Assembly: GCA_964556785.1 (NCBI GenBank)
Contig: CAZKXM010000105.1
Coordinates: forward strand, 1-5,506
Source of the DNA: CAG-1031 sp964556785
Lineage (GTDB): Bacteria; Bacteroidota; Bacteroidia; Bacteroidales; Muribaculaceae
DNA: 5,506 nucleotides
Reading direction: 5' to 3'
The position numbers and the translations under genes are program-made. The notes beneath the pieces are model-generated. The model saw only the letters and a list, made by a program, of their open reading frames with translations, made no database searches and was not told where the DNA came from. Positions 1 through 5,506 of this stretch are shown here, one piece after another (the stretch's first letter is position 1; every line of letters begins with the position of its first letter).

Positions 1-2603
1 CGCTGATGAAACAATATTTCGAGATGAAGCAGAAACATCCCGACGCGGTGTTGCTGTTTCGCGTGGGCGATTTCTATGAAACCTTCTCCGACGATGCCAT
101 CACGGCCTCCGAGATTCTCGGCATCACGCTGACACGGCGTGCCAACGGCTCGGCGGCCTATGTTGAGCTCGCGGGTTTCCCTCACCATGCGCTCGACACC
201 TATCTGCCTAAACTTGTCAGGGCCGGAAAGCGGGTGGCCATCTGCGAGCAGCTCGAGGATCCGAAGCTCACCAAGAAGCTCGTGAAGCGCGGAATCACCG
301 AGCTCGTAACTCCCGGTGTGGCCGTGAGCGACACCGTGCTCAACAACCGCGAGAACAACTTTCTGGCGGCCGTTCATTTCGCCAAGGGGGTGACCGGCAT
401 CGCGTTTCTCGACATCTCGACCGGCGAATTCCTTACAGCCGAGGGAACCGACGATTATATCGGCAAGCTGCTGGTGAATTTCGCTCCGAAGGAGGTGTTG
501 GTGGAGCGCGGCAACCGCCGCCGTCTCGACGACACGTTCAAGAACGCCTATGCTGTGTTTGAGCTTGACGACTGGATCTTCACCGCCGATGCGGCCACCG
601 ACCGCCTGCTGAAACATTTCGAGACGGCTAACCTCAAGGGATTCGGAATCGACAGGCTCAAGGCCGCGATCGTTGCTTCGGGAGCGATACTCCACTATCT
701 CGACATCACCCGCCACACCTCGGTGAAACATATCTCCACACTCACCCGCATTGAGGAGGAGAAGTATGTGAGGCTCGACAAGTTCACAATCCGCAATCTC
801 GAGCTCACCGAGCCGATGACCGATGAAGGGCGCTCGCTGCTGAGCGTGATCGACCGCACGGTCACCCCGATGGGTGCGCGAATGATGCGCCGGTGGATGC
901 TCTTTCCGCTGAAAGATGCGGCGGCGATCAACAGGCGTCTTGACGTTGTTGAACACCTGTTCAAGGACACCGAGGTGCGCGACACCGTTCGTGAAGGGCT
1001 TGAACTCACGGGCGATCTGGAGAGGCTGATAGGCAAGGTGGCTACCGGGCGCGTCACTCCGAGGGAGGTGCGCCAGCTCGGCGCCGCGCTCCGTGCCCTC
1101 GAGCCGGTGAAACGCGCGTGTATCAGCAGCGGCCAGCCGGCGCTGCAGGCCATCGGAGAGCAGCTCAATCCCTGTCAGTCGGTGAGCGAGCGCATTGAGC
1201 GCGAACTTGTCGATGATCCGCCCTCGCTGCTGTCGCGCGGCAATGTGATGCGCGACGGCATCAACACCGAACTCGACTCGCTCCGGCGCATTGCCTATCA
1301 CGGCAAGGAGTATCTGATGCAGATTCAGGAACGCGAGAGTCAGGCCACAGGCATCACTTCGCTGAAAATCGGCTACAACAACGTGTTCGGCTACTATATC
1401 GAGGTTACCAACACCCACAAATCGAAGGTGCCCGCCGAGTGGATTCGCAAGCAGACACTTGTCAACGCCGAGCGCTACATCACAGCCGAGCTCAAGGAGT
1501 ATGAAGAAAAGATTCTCGGCGCTCAGGAGAAGATCGAATCGCTCGAGCAGCAGCTCTACACTGCGCTGGTGCAGAGCCTGGCCGAGTATATCCCGGCCAT
1601 CCAGCTCGATGCCGTTCTGGCGGCGCAGCTCGACTGCCTGGCGTCGTTTACCCGCGTGGCGGCCGAGAACCGCTACAACCGCCCCGTTGTCGACGATTCG
1701 CTTGAGATCGAGCTCGTCGAGGCGCGTCATCCGGTGATCGAGCGCCAGCTTCCTCCGGGCGAGCCATATATCGCCAACACGGTGCGTCTGGCCAACGACG
1801 GGACCCAGATCATGATGATCACCGGCCCCAACATGAGCGGTAAGTCGGCCCTGCTGCGCCAGACGGCCCTGAACGTGCTGATGGCTCAGATGGGCTGCTA
1901 TGTGGCGGCCGACAGCGCAAGGATAGGAGTGGTCGACAAGATTTTCACCCGCGTGGGTGCCAGCGACAACATCTCGCTCGGCGAGTCGACCTTCATGGTG
2001 GAGATGACCGAGGCGGCATCGATTCTCAACAACATGAGCAGCCGGTCGCTGATTCTTTTCGATGAACTCGGGCGCGGCACCTCGACCTACGACGGTATTT
2101 CCCTGGCATGGTCGATCGTCGAATATATCCACGAGCACGGCACCATGCACCCCAAAACTCTGTTCGCCACCCACTATCATGAGCTCAACGAGATGGAAAA
2201 GAGCTTCTGCCGGATTGCCAACTACAATGTGTCGGTTCGTGAGATCGACGGCAAGGTGGTGTTTCTGCGCAAACTCGCCCGCGGAGGCTCGGAACACTCG
2301 TTCGGCATCCATGTGGCGAAGCTTGCCGGCATGCCGGCGTGGATTGTCAGGCGCGCCGACGCGGTGCTGAAGCGTCTGGAAGCATCGGGAGCGGGGTGTG
2401 TGGAAGGAGCTTCGAAGCCTGGTGCGCTTCTGGAGGCCACGCAGCCGTCAGACGGAATGCAGCTGAGTTTCTTCCAGCTCGACGATCCGGTGTTGTGTCA
2501 GCTCCGCGACCGCATTCTCAGTCTCGATATCGATAATCTCACCCCTATGGAGGCTCTCAACCGCCTCCACGACATCAAGGGGATTCTGACCGGACGCGAC
2601 TGA
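1..2603 (+). CDS. mutS: DNA mismatch repair protein MutS (5' end cut by window edge)
   Basis: MutS binds mismatches and small loops in newly copied DNA and recruits MutL. The frame is open to the left edge; the first ATG (position 6) aligns with an internal Met of known MutS proteins, so about 10-20 N-terminal residues are missing. Counting from that ATG (865 residues): the mismatch-reading Phe-x-Glu is in GDFYETF (F23, E25); connector, lever and clamp domains follow; the ATPase domain has Walker A GPNMSGKS (607-614), the dimer-contacting NISLGEST loop (655-662), Walker B DELGRGTS (686-693) and the ATHYHE histidine (H723). QLSFF at 819-823 fits a beta-clamp-binding motif. The C-terminus (LTPMEALNRLHDIK) is typical of Bacteroidetes MutS. 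No frameshift or missing catalytic residue was seen. It is the housekeeping MutS1, not MutS2, because the mismatch-binding domain is present and there is no Smr domain. The stop overlaps the next gene's start. Confidence 0.97.
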   Translation, partial: LMKQYFEMKQKHPDAVLLFRVGDFYETFSDDAITASEILGITLTRRANGSAAYVELAGFPHHALDTYLPKLVRAGKRVAICEQLEDPKLTKKLVKRGITELVTPGVAVSDTVLNNRENNFLAAVHFAKGVTGIAFLDISTGEFLTAEGTDDYIGKLLVNFAPKEVLVERGNRRRLDDTFKNAYAVFELDDWIFTADAATDRLLKHFETANLKGFGIDRLKAAIVASGAILHYLDITRHTSVKHISTLTRIEEEKYVRLDKFTIRNLELTEPMTDEGRSLLSVIDRTVTPMGARMMRRWMLFPLKDAAAINRRLDVVEHLFKDTEVRDTVREGLELTGDLERLIGKVATGRVTPREVRQLGAALRALEPVKRACISSGQPALQAIGEQLNPCQSVSERIERELVDDPPSLLSRGNVMRDGINTELDSLRRIAYHGKEYLMQIQERESQATGITSLKIGYNNVFGYYIEVTNTHKSKVPAEWIRKQTLVNAERYITAELKEYEEKILGAQEKIESLEQQLYTALVQSLAEYIPAIQLDAVLAAQLDCLASFTRVAAENRYNRPVVDDSLEIELVEARHPVIERQLPPGEPYIANTVRLANDGTQIMMITGPNMSGKSALLRQTALNVLMAQMGCYVAADSARIGVVDKIFTRVGASDNISLGESTFMVEMTEAASILNNMSSRSLILFDELGRGTSTYDGISLAWSIVEYIHEHGTMHPKTLFATHYHELNEMEKSFCRIANYNVSVREIDGKVVFLRKLARGGSEHSFGIHVAKLAGMPAWIVRRADAVLKRLEASGAGCVEGASKPGALLEATQPSDGMQLSFFQLDDPVLCQLRDRILSLDIDNLTPMEALNRLHDIKGILTGRD

Positions 2604-4012
2604 TGGACACCCGCGAGTTTGCCGAGCGTTTTCTGCTCAATCTGCCTTTCGATCCCACCGATCAGCAGACGGCCCTTATGGCCGCGCTGGCTCGATTCTG
2701 CACCCTGCCTCATCAGCAGGAGGCGGCGTTTATTCTCAACGGCTATGCCGGCACGGGAAAAACATCGGTGGTGGGTGCGCTTGTCAAGACCCTACGCGAC
2801 ATCGGGGCTCCGACGGTGCTCCTTGCTCCGACAGGGCGCGCGGCCAAGGTGTTTTCGGCTGCTGCCGGTGCGCCGGCATGGACAATCCACCGCCGCATCT
2901 ACCGCATGCCGGCCCCGGGGGTGTATGGAGCCGAGGTGTCGGTCAATGTCAATCAGGTGCCAAACACCTTCTTTATTGTCGACGAAGCCTCGATGATCAG
3001 CGACAACGAGAGCGAGTATGCCGGATCGTTGCTTCAGGATCTGCTTGAACATGTCTACACCGGTGCTCCCGGATGCCGCATTATCTTCATGGGCGACACA
3101 GCTCAGCTGCCACCCGTTGGCTGCGAGACTTCGCCGGCCATGAACCCCGACAAACTCCGGTCGTTCGGCCTCAAGGTGAGTCGTGCCGTGATCACGCGCA
3201 CGGTGCGTCAGGGGGCGGGCTCGATGATTCTGTTTAATGCCACGCGTCTTCGCCGACAGCTGGCGCAGGCCGATGATCCTGAAGTGCCGAAGTTCCGCAT
3301 CGGGGGCGATGTCAGGGCCGTTGAGGGCTATGATCTGCTCGACGAGCTCGCCACGGCCTACGATACCGACGGCCCCGATGCCACAATCCTCATCACCCGC
3401 TCCAACCGCAGCGCCGCCGCGGCCAACCGGGCGATACGCAGCGGGGTGTTTTTCTCGGAGGAGGAACTCGTCAGAGACGAGCGGCTGATGATAGCGAAAA
3501 ACAATTATCTGTGGAGTGCGCCGGTGAAGGAGATCGACTTTATTGCCAACGGCGACGTCGCCACGGTGACGCGGATCCATTCAACCGAGAGTGTCGACGG
3601 ATTCCGTTTTGCCGATGTCACCCTCTTTTTCCCCGACCGTAACGCCGAAGTTGAATGCAAGATCCTGCTCGACAGCCTGACCTCTGAGGCGGCCACCATC
3701 GAGCCTGCGCGGCTGGGCGAGCTCTATCGGCGCCGGCTGGCCGCCGTCGGAGGGTCGGTGAGCGCGTTGCGGCGCGATCCGTGGTTCAATGCCCTGCAGG
3801 TCAAGTATGCCTACGCGGTGACGTGTCACAAGGCCCAGGGCGGACAGTGGCGCAATGTGTTTGTCGACATGTCGGGCGTTACAGGCGGCTTCGTGCCCTC
3901 TGATGACTCCGAAACCGATCCGCGCGAAATCTACCGCTGGCTCTACACGGCTATCACCCGAGCTACCGCTACACTCAATCTTGTCAACCTTCCTGAAGAG
4001 GCGATAGGTTAG
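2603..4012 (+). CDS. RecD/Dda-like superfamily 1 ATP-dependent DNA helicase
   Basis: A 469-residue helicase of the SF1B (RecD/Dda) type, expected to move 5'-3' along single-stranded DNA using ATP. Visible motifs in order: Walker A GYAGTGKTS (47-55), Walker B VDEASM (126-131), motif III GDTAQLPP (164-171), the C-terminal UvrD-like segment TCHKAQGGQW (407-416), and motif VI LYTAITRA (447-454) with the arginine finger. It lacks the long N-terminal domain of full RecD2 and is closer in size to phage T4 Dda, so it is neither a RecBCD subunit (no recB/recC nearby) nor a full RecD2. The ATG at 2603 shares one base with the mutS TGA (TGATG), which fixes the start and implies translational coupling. 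Family assignment is firm; the cellular role is inferred. Its position suggests unwinding or strand removal in repair, perhaps the job UvrD does in E. coli mismatch repair. Confidence 0.9.
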   Translation: MDTREFAERFLLNLPFDPTDQQTALMAALARFCTLPHQQEAAFILNGYAGTGKTSVVGALVKTLRDIGAPTVLLAPTGRAAKVFSAAAGAPAWTIHRRIYRMPAPGVYGAEVSVNVNQVPNTFFIVDEASMISDNESEYAGSLLQDLLEHVYTGAPGCRIIFMGDTAQLPPVGCETSPAMNPDKLRSFGLKVSRAVITRTVRQGAGSMILFNATRLRRQLAQADDPEVPKFRIGGDVRAVEGYDLLDELATAYDTDGPDATILITRSNRSAAAANRAIRSGVFFSEEELVRDERLMIAKNNYLWSAPVKEIDFIANGDVATVTRIHSTESVDGFRFADVTLFFPDRNAEVECKILLDSLTSEAATIEPARLGELYRRRLAAVGGSVSALRRDPWFNALQVKYAYAVTCHKAQGGQWRNVFVDMSGVTGGFVPSDDSETDPREIYRWLYTAITRATATLNLVNLPEEAIG

Positions 4013-4030
4013 AGCTTCTAAGACACCGAA

Positions 4031-4582
4031 TTACTCAGGCTGCCATGTGAGCTCGCGGGCACCGGCTCTCACTGTGAGCCAGCGCGAGTAAACGAACAGC
4101 CAGTCGCTCAGGCGGTTGAGAAACCGCAGTACGTCGGGGTCAATTCTTTCGTCGCGGCCGAGAGTGAGCACACGGCGCTCGGCGCGGCGGCACACGGTGC
4201 GGCAAATGTGGGCTTCGGCGGCAGCGCGAGTGCCCCCGGGCAACACAAAGCTGCGCAGCTGCGGCAGGGCGGCATCCATGTCGTCCATCGACTCCTCAAG
4301 GCGCTCGATGTGGCGCGGTTCAAGCCCTTTGCACTTGTCGGCACCCTCGGTGGCCAGATAGGCACCGATATTGAATAGCTGGTTCTGGATCAGGTCGAGC
4401 ATGGTTGTACGGTCGTCGTTGACATCGCCGGTAAACACCCTGAGCAGGCCAATCTGGGCATTGAGTTCGTCGATCGTGCCGTATGCCTCAAGGCGCGGCG
4501 CATCTTTCTCTATTCGTTTGCCGCCTACAAGCGAGGTTGTTCCGGCGTCGCCCGTGCGGGTGTAAATCATGCTTTTTGCCAT
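4031..4582 (-). CDS. PduO-type ATP:cob(I)alamin adenosyltransferase
   Basis: A cytosolic enzyme that moves the adenosyl group of ATP onto cob(I)alamin to make coenzyme B12, needed for example by methylmalonyl-CoA mutase. It has 183 residues, normal for the family. Seen: the N-terminal ATP-binding stretch YTRTGDAGTTSLVGG (7-21), AYGTIDELNA (33-42), FVLPGG (112-117), HICRTVCRRAER (125-136) and RFLNRLSDWLF (153-163). F112, R128, R132, N156 and F163 appear to match active-site residues described for Lactobacillus PduO (from memory). The start is ATG at 4580-4582. A longer in-frame reading from a TTG at 4607-4609 is unlikely because that TTG lies inside the probable -7 promoter box. The gene is convergent with the helicase, 18 bp apart. 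No B12 riboswitch box is visible upstream, and the predicted leader is only about 20 nt. The PduO fold is clear; the gene could be called cobO/pduO/MMAB in different databases. Confidence 0.95.
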   Translation of the reverse strand: MAKSMIYTRTGDAGTTSLVGGKRIEKDAPRLEAYGTIDELNAQIGLLRVFTGDVNDDRTTMLDLIQNQLFNIGAYLATEGADKCKGLEPRHIERLEESMDDMDAALPQLRSFVLPGGTRAAAEAHICRTVCRRAERRVLTLGRDERIDPDVLRFLNRLSDWLFVYSRWLTVRAGARELTWQPE

Positions 4583-4606
4583 GTGTGAAGAAAAAATTAG
4601 TTTTTC

Positions 4607-4614
4607 CAAAGATA
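4607..4614 (-). promoter_or_regulatory. Bacteroidetes -7 promoter box for the adenosyltransferase
   Basis: On the minus strand this reads TATCTTTG, a full match to the Bacteroidetes -7 consensus TAnnTTTG, ending 24 bp before the ATG at 4582. No good TTTG is found at the expected -33 distance (19-21 bp upstream). An AT-rich leader (aaaaactaattttttcttc) without a Shine-Dalgarno follows, as is usual in this phylum. Position and match support it; the start site is inferred. Confidence 0.6.
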
Positions 4615-4627
4615 CTGATTTTTTTGT

Positions 4628-4635
4628 TAACTTTG
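4628..4635 (+). promoter_or_regulatory. Bacteroidetes -7 promoter box reading into the structured gap
   Basis: TAACTTTG matches TAnnTTTG exactly and is followed by GC, a common context. It points away from the adenosyltransferase, only 13 bp from that gene's own -7 box. The -33 region is only a T-run (4601-4605), a partial match to TTTG. Transcription would begin near 4641-4645 and run through the inverted repeats toward the helix-turn-helix gene at 5000. There is no other obvious target, so it supports either an RNA gene or a leader of about 355 nt. Confidence 0.5.
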
Positions 4636-4722
4636 CTGCGAGGCCTCGAAACTTCTTTGCCGGAGTTTTTCGATCGCCTCAGTCATGGAGGGCCATGCCG
4701 GCTGTCTCCTTACATATTTCAA

Positions 4723-4801
4723 GAAGCGTTTTTGCTTTATCCTTCGTGCCGAAATCGCCAATTTCAACCAAAGAGGGTCAAGGCAGTCAAAAAAACGCTT
4801 C
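4723..4801. repeat. 11-bp perfect inverted repeat with nested hairpin
   Basis: GAAGCGTTTTT at 4723-4733 is the exact reverse complement of AAAAACGCTTC at 4791-4801, 57 bp apart. A smaller stem GAAAT-CGCCA-ATTTC (4751-4765) sits between the arms, as does a possible CCTT/AAGG pair (4741-4744/4780-4783). The nested order is compatible with one RNA domain. Confidence 0.75.
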
Positions 4802-4818
4802 CTGTCTTGCCGCGTTAT

Positions 4819-4873
4819 GTCCACTCCCCGGCAAGGGGATGTGCCGATAATCGGTCAAGGCGTGGGAGTGGAC
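4819..4873. repeat. 10-bp perfect inverted repeat with alternative pairings
   Basis: GTCCACTCCC at 4819-4828 pairs perfectly with GGGAGTGGAC at 4864-4873. Between them lie CCCC/GGGG (4826-4829/4835-4838) and CTTGCCG/CGGCAAG (4806-4812/4829-4835), which cannot all form together with the long stem, and the near-palindrome CCGATAATCGG (4844-4854), which can. The pattern allows two mutually exclusive folds. Confidence 0.75.
4844..4854. repeat. CCGATAATCGG palindrome, possible operator
   Basis: An 11-bp palindrome (CCGAT-A-ATCGG) 145 bp upstream of the helix-turn-helix gene. It could be a dimer-binding operator for that protein or simply the tip of the surrounding RNA stem. The sequence alone does not decide. 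Confidence 0.3.
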
Positions 4874-4877
4874 TGTT

Positions 4878-4886
4878 TATCCTTTG
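4878..4886 (+). promoter_or_regulatory. Imperfect -7-like box upstream of the helix-turn-helix gene
   Basis: TATCCTTTG resembles TAnnTTTG but has one extra base between TA and TTTG. It would give a leader of about 105 nt for the gene at 5000. It is weaker than the box at 4628 and may be chance. Confidence 0.2.
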
Positions 4887-4999
4887 GAGGGTGTTTGGCG
4901 ATACCCGGTGCGAGATAAACTGAACATCGTTCCACGTCTTCTTTTTTTAACCCCTTCAAAACAACGGATCAGCCGGGAACGGGCTCCCTCACTCACAGG

Positions 5000-5239
5000 A
5001 TGCTGCACATCGGTCATCGCATCAAGGAGGTTTTTGACCGGATGCCGAAAGGACACACTGCTGATTGGCTCGCGGCGCGGCTTCATTGCAAGCGTGCCAA
5101 CGTCTATAATATTTTCGGGCGCCAGTCGGTCGACACCATTCTGCTGGCCCGCATCAGCCGCATTCTCGATCACGATTTCTTTGCCGATCTCTCGGCCGAC
5201 CTTCATGAATCGGAGCCCGGAGTAAACTCTGATCTCTGA
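5000..5239 (+). CDS. Small helix-turn-helix DNA-binding protein (Bacteroidales XRE-like)
   Basis: A 79-residue protein with one helix-turn-helix domain filling most of its length. MLHIGHRIKEVFDRM forms a first helix, residues 20-28 (TADWLAARL) the second, and residues 31-41 (KRANVYNIFGR) the likely recognition helix. SVDTILLARISRILDHDFF (43-61) follows and is typical of a widespread Bacteroidales family of short orphan regulators (HIG..I, NVY.IF, DT.LL.RIS.IL..DFF). No sensor or second domain is present; the last 18 residues are acidic and variable. ATG 5000 is the only usable start: going upstream in frame there is no ATG, GTG or TTG before a TAA at 4916-4918. The weak AGG just before the ATG is not a clear ribosome site. 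Targets are unknown; the adjacent gap and the exported-protein gene downstream are candidates. Family membership is confident, function is not. Confidence 0.85.
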   Translation: MLHIGHRIKEVFDRMPKGHTADWLAARLHCKRANVYNIFGRQSVDTILLARISRILDHDFFADLSADLHESEPGVNSDL

Positions 5240-5270
5240 TACCCATCGGGCGGCGGTCGGTCAAACGATT

Positions 5271-5287
5271 TCATACGCGATGTATGA
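5271..5287 (+). repeat. Small hairpin after the helix-turn-helix gene
   Basis: TCATAC-GCGAT-GTATGA is a perfect 6-bp inverted repeat with a 5-nt loop, followed by TTTTCT, 31 bp after the stop codon. It could be a weak terminator, but the stem is AT-rich and the T-run short, so an operator is equally possible. Confidence 0.4.
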
Positions 5288-5289
5288 TT

Positions 5290-5324
5290 TTCTGATACAC
5301 AATGCACATTCTTCTGATACACAA
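5290..5324. repeat. Two 13-bp direct repeats 22 bp apart, probable activator site
   Basis: TTCTGATACACAA occurs at 5290-5302 and again, unchanged, at 5312-5324, separated by the 9 bp TGCACATTC. The 22-bp period is about two helical turns, so two protein subunits would sit on the same face of DNA. The second copy ends 3 bp before the likely -33 element of the next gene, a usual place for an activator. Paired direct repeats with a 21-22 bp period are known for LytTR-family regulators; assigning that family here is inference. A partial copy (TCTGATAC) lies at 5235-5242, overlapping the preceding stop. Confidence 0.6.
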
Positions 5325-5327
5325 CTA

Positions 5328-5360
5328 TTAGCTTCGGCGAGCCACTCCTTGCTACCTTTG
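5328..5360 (+). promoter_or_regulatory. Bacteroidetes promoter of the exported-protein gene
   Basis: The -7 box TACCTTTG (5353-5360) matches TAnnTTTG exactly. A degenerate -33 element TTAG (5328-5331, three of four bases of TTTG) lies 21 bp upstream, within the usual spacing. The gene starts 45 bp after the box through an AT-rich leader. The weak -33 fits a promoter that needs the activator suggested by the repeats next to it. Confidence 0.65.
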
Positions 5361-5405
5361 CACATTATTATAAATTGAGAACAACTATAACAATTCTTTA
5401 TCCTT

Positions 5406-5506
5406 ATGAAAAAGCATTGCGCGCTATTCCTTGCGATGGTGCTCGGCCTGCTCGGCTTCGCCGCCTCGGCATTCCCAGTGACAGTCAATGTGGAAGGCGA
5501 TAGCCC
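5406..5506 (+). CDS. Exported protein of unknown function, N-terminus only
   Basis: Only 33 complete codons are visible before the right edge. They encode a clear Sec signal peptide: basic MKKH, a hydrophobic core of about 14 residues (ALFLAMVLGLLGF region), and a small-residue c-region AASA, with signal peptidase I cleavage likely after residue 22. The mature protein would begin FPVTVNVEGDS, a beta-strand-like opening seen in many secreted Bacteroidales proteins. The Cys at position 5 is before the hydrophobic core, so it is not a lipoprotein lipobox. ATG 5406 is chosen because it directly begins the basic n-region, follows an AT-rich leader (caattctttatcctt) and lies 45 bp after a good -7 box. 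There is no Shine-Dalgarno, as usual for the phylum. The function cannot be told from this fragment. Confidence 0.75.
   Translation, partial: MKKHCALFLAMVLGLLGFAASAFPVTVNVEGDS

Larger units (their letters stand above)
4636..4999 (+). other. Gene-free, inverted-repeat-rich region: candidate structured RNA or long leader
   Basis: I see no convincing protein here on either strand; the readable frames have no family-like motifs. Inverted repeats, all perfect unless noted: CGAGGCCTCG 4639-4648; GCCGG 4659-4663 with CCGGC 4698-4702, enclosing CATGG/CCATG 4684-4697; an 11-bp pair 4723-4733/4791-4801 enclosing GAAAT/ATTTC 4751-4765; CTTGCCG 4806-4812 with CGGCAAG 4829-4835, which competes with a 10-bp pair 4819-4828/4864-4873; CCGATAATCGG 4844-4854; GGGTGT/ATACCC 4889-4906 (one G-U). 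A seven-T run lies at 4942-4948 but has no strong hairpin just before it. Many arms nest properly, as in a folded RNA. It does not show recognisable RNase P, tmRNA, SRP or B12-riboswitch signatures. Boundaries are guesses from the -7 box at 4628 and the gene at 5000. Confidence 0.4.

Noticed and set aside
2792..3580. 262-residue minus-strand frame opposite the helicase gene
   Set aside because: It lies wholly inside the well-supported helicase gene, shows no family motifs, and its length is explained by high GC content.
4583..4609. Nine-residue N-terminal extension of the adenosyltransferase from a TTG
   Set aside because: The TTG falls within the -7 promoter box, and the family normally starts just before YTRTGDAG.
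4583..4700. B12 riboswitch ahead of the adenosyltransferase
   Set aside because: No B12-box-like sequence is present on the minus strand and the predicted leader is too short.
4483..4923. 146-residue plus-strand frame across the gap
   Set aside because: It starts antisense inside the adenosyltransferase, crosses both promoter boxes and has no recognisable domain.
4889..4948. Intrinsic terminator at the T-run 4942-4948
   Set aside because: The best hairpin (4889-4906) ends 35 bp before the T-run, too far for an ordinary terminator; kept only as a possible RNA end.
4884..5225. 113-residue plus and 109-residue minus frames overlapping the small regulator
   Set aside because: Both overlap the clear helix-turn-helix gene and look like shadow translations of it.
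5261..5488. 75-residue minus-strand frame over the last promoter
   Set aside because: It runs through the direct repeats and promoter and antisense to the signal peptide, with no protein-like features.

Overview
The window looks like a piece of a Bacteroidales chromosome, probably from a Muribaculaceae-like gut bacterium. This is inferred from three things: GC-rich genes separated by AT-rich starts, genes that lack Shine-Dalgarno sequences, and several copies of the Bacteroidetes -7 promoter box TAnnTTTG placed sensibly ahead of genes. The MutS and adenosyltransferase sequences also look like Bacteroidetes versions. No mobile element, CRISPR array, tRNA or rRNA was seen.

Layout. (1) 1-2603, +: mutS, missing only its first dozen or so codons beyond the left edge. 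(2) 2603-4012, +: a 469-residue RecD/Dda-like superfamily 1 DNA helicase whose start codon overlaps the mutS stop (TGATG), so the two are almost certainly one translationally coupled unit. (3) 4031-4582, -: a PduO-type ATP:cob(I)alamin adenosyltransferase, convergent with the helicase gene across an 18-bp gap. (4) 4583-4999: a 417-bp gap with no convincing gene. It opens with two divergent -7 boxes and then holds an unusual density of perfect inverted repeats (11 bp, 10 bp and several shorter nested ones), which suggests a structured RNA or a long structured leader. (5) 5000-5239, +: a 79-residue helix-turn-helix protein. (6) 5240-5405: an intergenic region with a small hairpin, two perfect 13-bp direct repeats spaced exactly 22 bp apart, and a promoter directly after them. 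(7) 5406-end, +: the start of an exported protein, of which only the signal peptide and about 11 further residues are visible.

Working together: mutS and the helicase form a DNA-repair pair. The adenosyltransferase makes coenzyme B12 and stands alone. The small regulator and the exported protein are neighbours, and the latter has what looks like a two-site activator-binding promoter. The genes are of ordinary types. The parts worth a second look are the two intergenic regions. I found no clear evidence for a wholly new multi-gene system.
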